Source: Chara braunii
Taxonomy: Eukaryota > Streptophyta > Charophyceae > Charales > Characeae
Assembly: GCA_003427395.1 (NCBI GenBank)
Contig: BFEA01000055.1
Location: forward strand, 489,533 to 553,532
Length of the DNA stretch: 64,000 nucleotides
Direction: 5' to 3'
Below are positions 63,431-64,000 of this stretch, piece after piece. The position numbers were made by a program, and so were the translations under genes. Numbering within the stretch: the stretch's first letter is position 1; each line of letters opens with the position of its first letter. The notes below the pieces were generated by a model. That model did no database searches, was not told the DNA's origin, and saw only the letters and a list, made by a program, of their open reading frames with translations.

Positions 63431-63655
63431 TGCATGATGCCACACTGTGATGAACGTCCTGCTGTTTTTTTGACATGTGGGCAGCATGTCCTTTGTCAGG
63501 ACTGTTTTGATGAGATGGGATGGGATGGTCCGTGCTAGCCGTCCTGCTGAATGCTGTGCTGAAGCAGCTCTTCCTGATGGGTATCCTTGTGAACATCCAC
63601 GTCATCATCCTCAGCGTGCTTGTCCTATCTGCCGTGGTGGGGTGGGGGATCCTCT
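63431..63655 (+). pseudogene. RING-finger-like segment, frameshifted
   Basis: One frame reads CDERPAVFLTCGQHVLCQDCF, with Cys/His spacing C-x2-H-x2-C-x2-C typical of the central RING ligands. A stop follows at about 63,536. A second frame then supplies CPICRGG (63,621-63,641), the last Cys pair. Together they give a C3HC4-like RING, as in ubiquitin ligases, split by a one-base shift near a GGGATGGGATGG slip-prone run. The first Cys pair is unusual (C-x4-C). It could be a broken gene or an exon with an assembly error. Confidence 0.55.
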
Positions 63656-64000
63656 TCGTGCCTGGTCAATAGAATTAAGCGATCAGGAGCAACAGTAATT
63701 GTAGGACAGATAAAAGAAAGAAAAAGAAAAAGTACAATTTCTGGAGGAAAAAAAAGAAAAAAAAAAAGAAAAAAGAAAGAAAAAAACAAGAAAAAAATAT
63801 GTTGACCTTTGTAGCGACAGTGGCAATTGGTTTATCTGTGGGATTTGTCATTTGCTTTTTTCCCTTGTCTTTTCTTTGATTGGATCCCTTTCTCTTTCTC
63901 TTGCCTCTGTGAGGTCTGGTTTCCTCCTCCTGCTCCTTTTCTTTACCTCTCTTTTGCCTTTTGGCTGCGTGCAAGTGGGGGGTCCTTGTGACACACGGGG
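63656..64000. other. A-rich then T/C-rich sequence to the window end
   Basis: An A-rich run with scattered G (63,715-63,800) is followed by unrecognised sequence cut by the window edge. Confidence 0.5.

Overview
The window looks like nuclear DNA from a large, repeat-rich genome of the green lineage. It has no bacterial gene packing or operons. It is almost entirely retroelements, DNA-transposon derivatives, microsatellites and minisatellites, with assembly gaps at 20.3-21.2, 36.0 and 48.8-49.2 kb. The combination of an N-terminal GIY-YIG Penelope-like element carrying hammerhead ribozymes, L1-type LINEs and very frequent (GA)n tracts makes a charophyte alga such as Chara my best guess. That is inference from style, not from a marker gene. 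I see no intact, recognisable host gene. Two unrecognised reading frames (30.4-32.9 and 36.6-37.0 kb) and a broken RING-finger segment (63.4 kb) are the best host-gene candidates.

Layout. 0-2.3 kb: nothing recognised. 2.3-6.0 kb: a large dispersed repeat whose second copy lies at 33.0-36.0 kb. 6.0-13.9 kb: tRNA-headed SINE-like sequence, a 5-copy minisatellite, short retroposon copies and foldback hairpins. 13.9-20.3 kb: the centrepiece, a head-to-tail tandem of a Penelope-like retroelement (PLE) lying between (CT)n tracts. It has a zinc-knuckle ORF1, an ORF2 with an N-terminal GIY-YIG endonuclease followed by a broken reverse transcriptase, and a TATA-like box plus hammerhead ribozyme in each terminal direct repeat. 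21.2-24.3 kb: minus-strand retroposons, one interrupted by an hAT-like element. 24.9-29.4 kb: a nearly full-length but dead L1-type LINE on the minus strand. 30.4-37.0 kb: an AT-rich region with unknown coding fragments, interrupted by an hAT-like element and the second large repeat. 39-42.6 kb: repeats and a gag-like ORF. 42.7-44.5 kb: a LINE ORF1-like gene (minus). 47-49 kb: SINE-like sequence and a tandem array. 49.2-52.4 kb: a glutamine-rich ORF joined to the C-terminal end of a LINE ORF2 and its 3' tail. 52.4-64 kb: hAT-like and nested TIR elements, microsatellites, minisatellites, and a palindromic region with two hammerhead-like motifs in inverted orientation.

How the parts work together. 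In the PLE tandem, the upstream 5'-truncated copy supplies a TATA-like box and ribozyme just ahead of the complete unit. The distance between the two predicted ribozyme cleavage sites (5,237 nt) equals one element unit. ORF1 would bind RNA, and ORF2 would nick DNA and reverse transcribe. Several short retroposons share a roughly 55-base 3' tail with a LINE, which suggests they borrow its machinery. At least four DNA-transposon derivatives keep convincing target-site duplications, and two of them interrupt other features, so relative ages can be read.

Caution: Tn5 (Nextera) mosaic-end sequence is embedded at 13.95 and 36.06 kb, and an exact repeat flanks a single N at 9.37 kb. Joins at those places should not be trusted.
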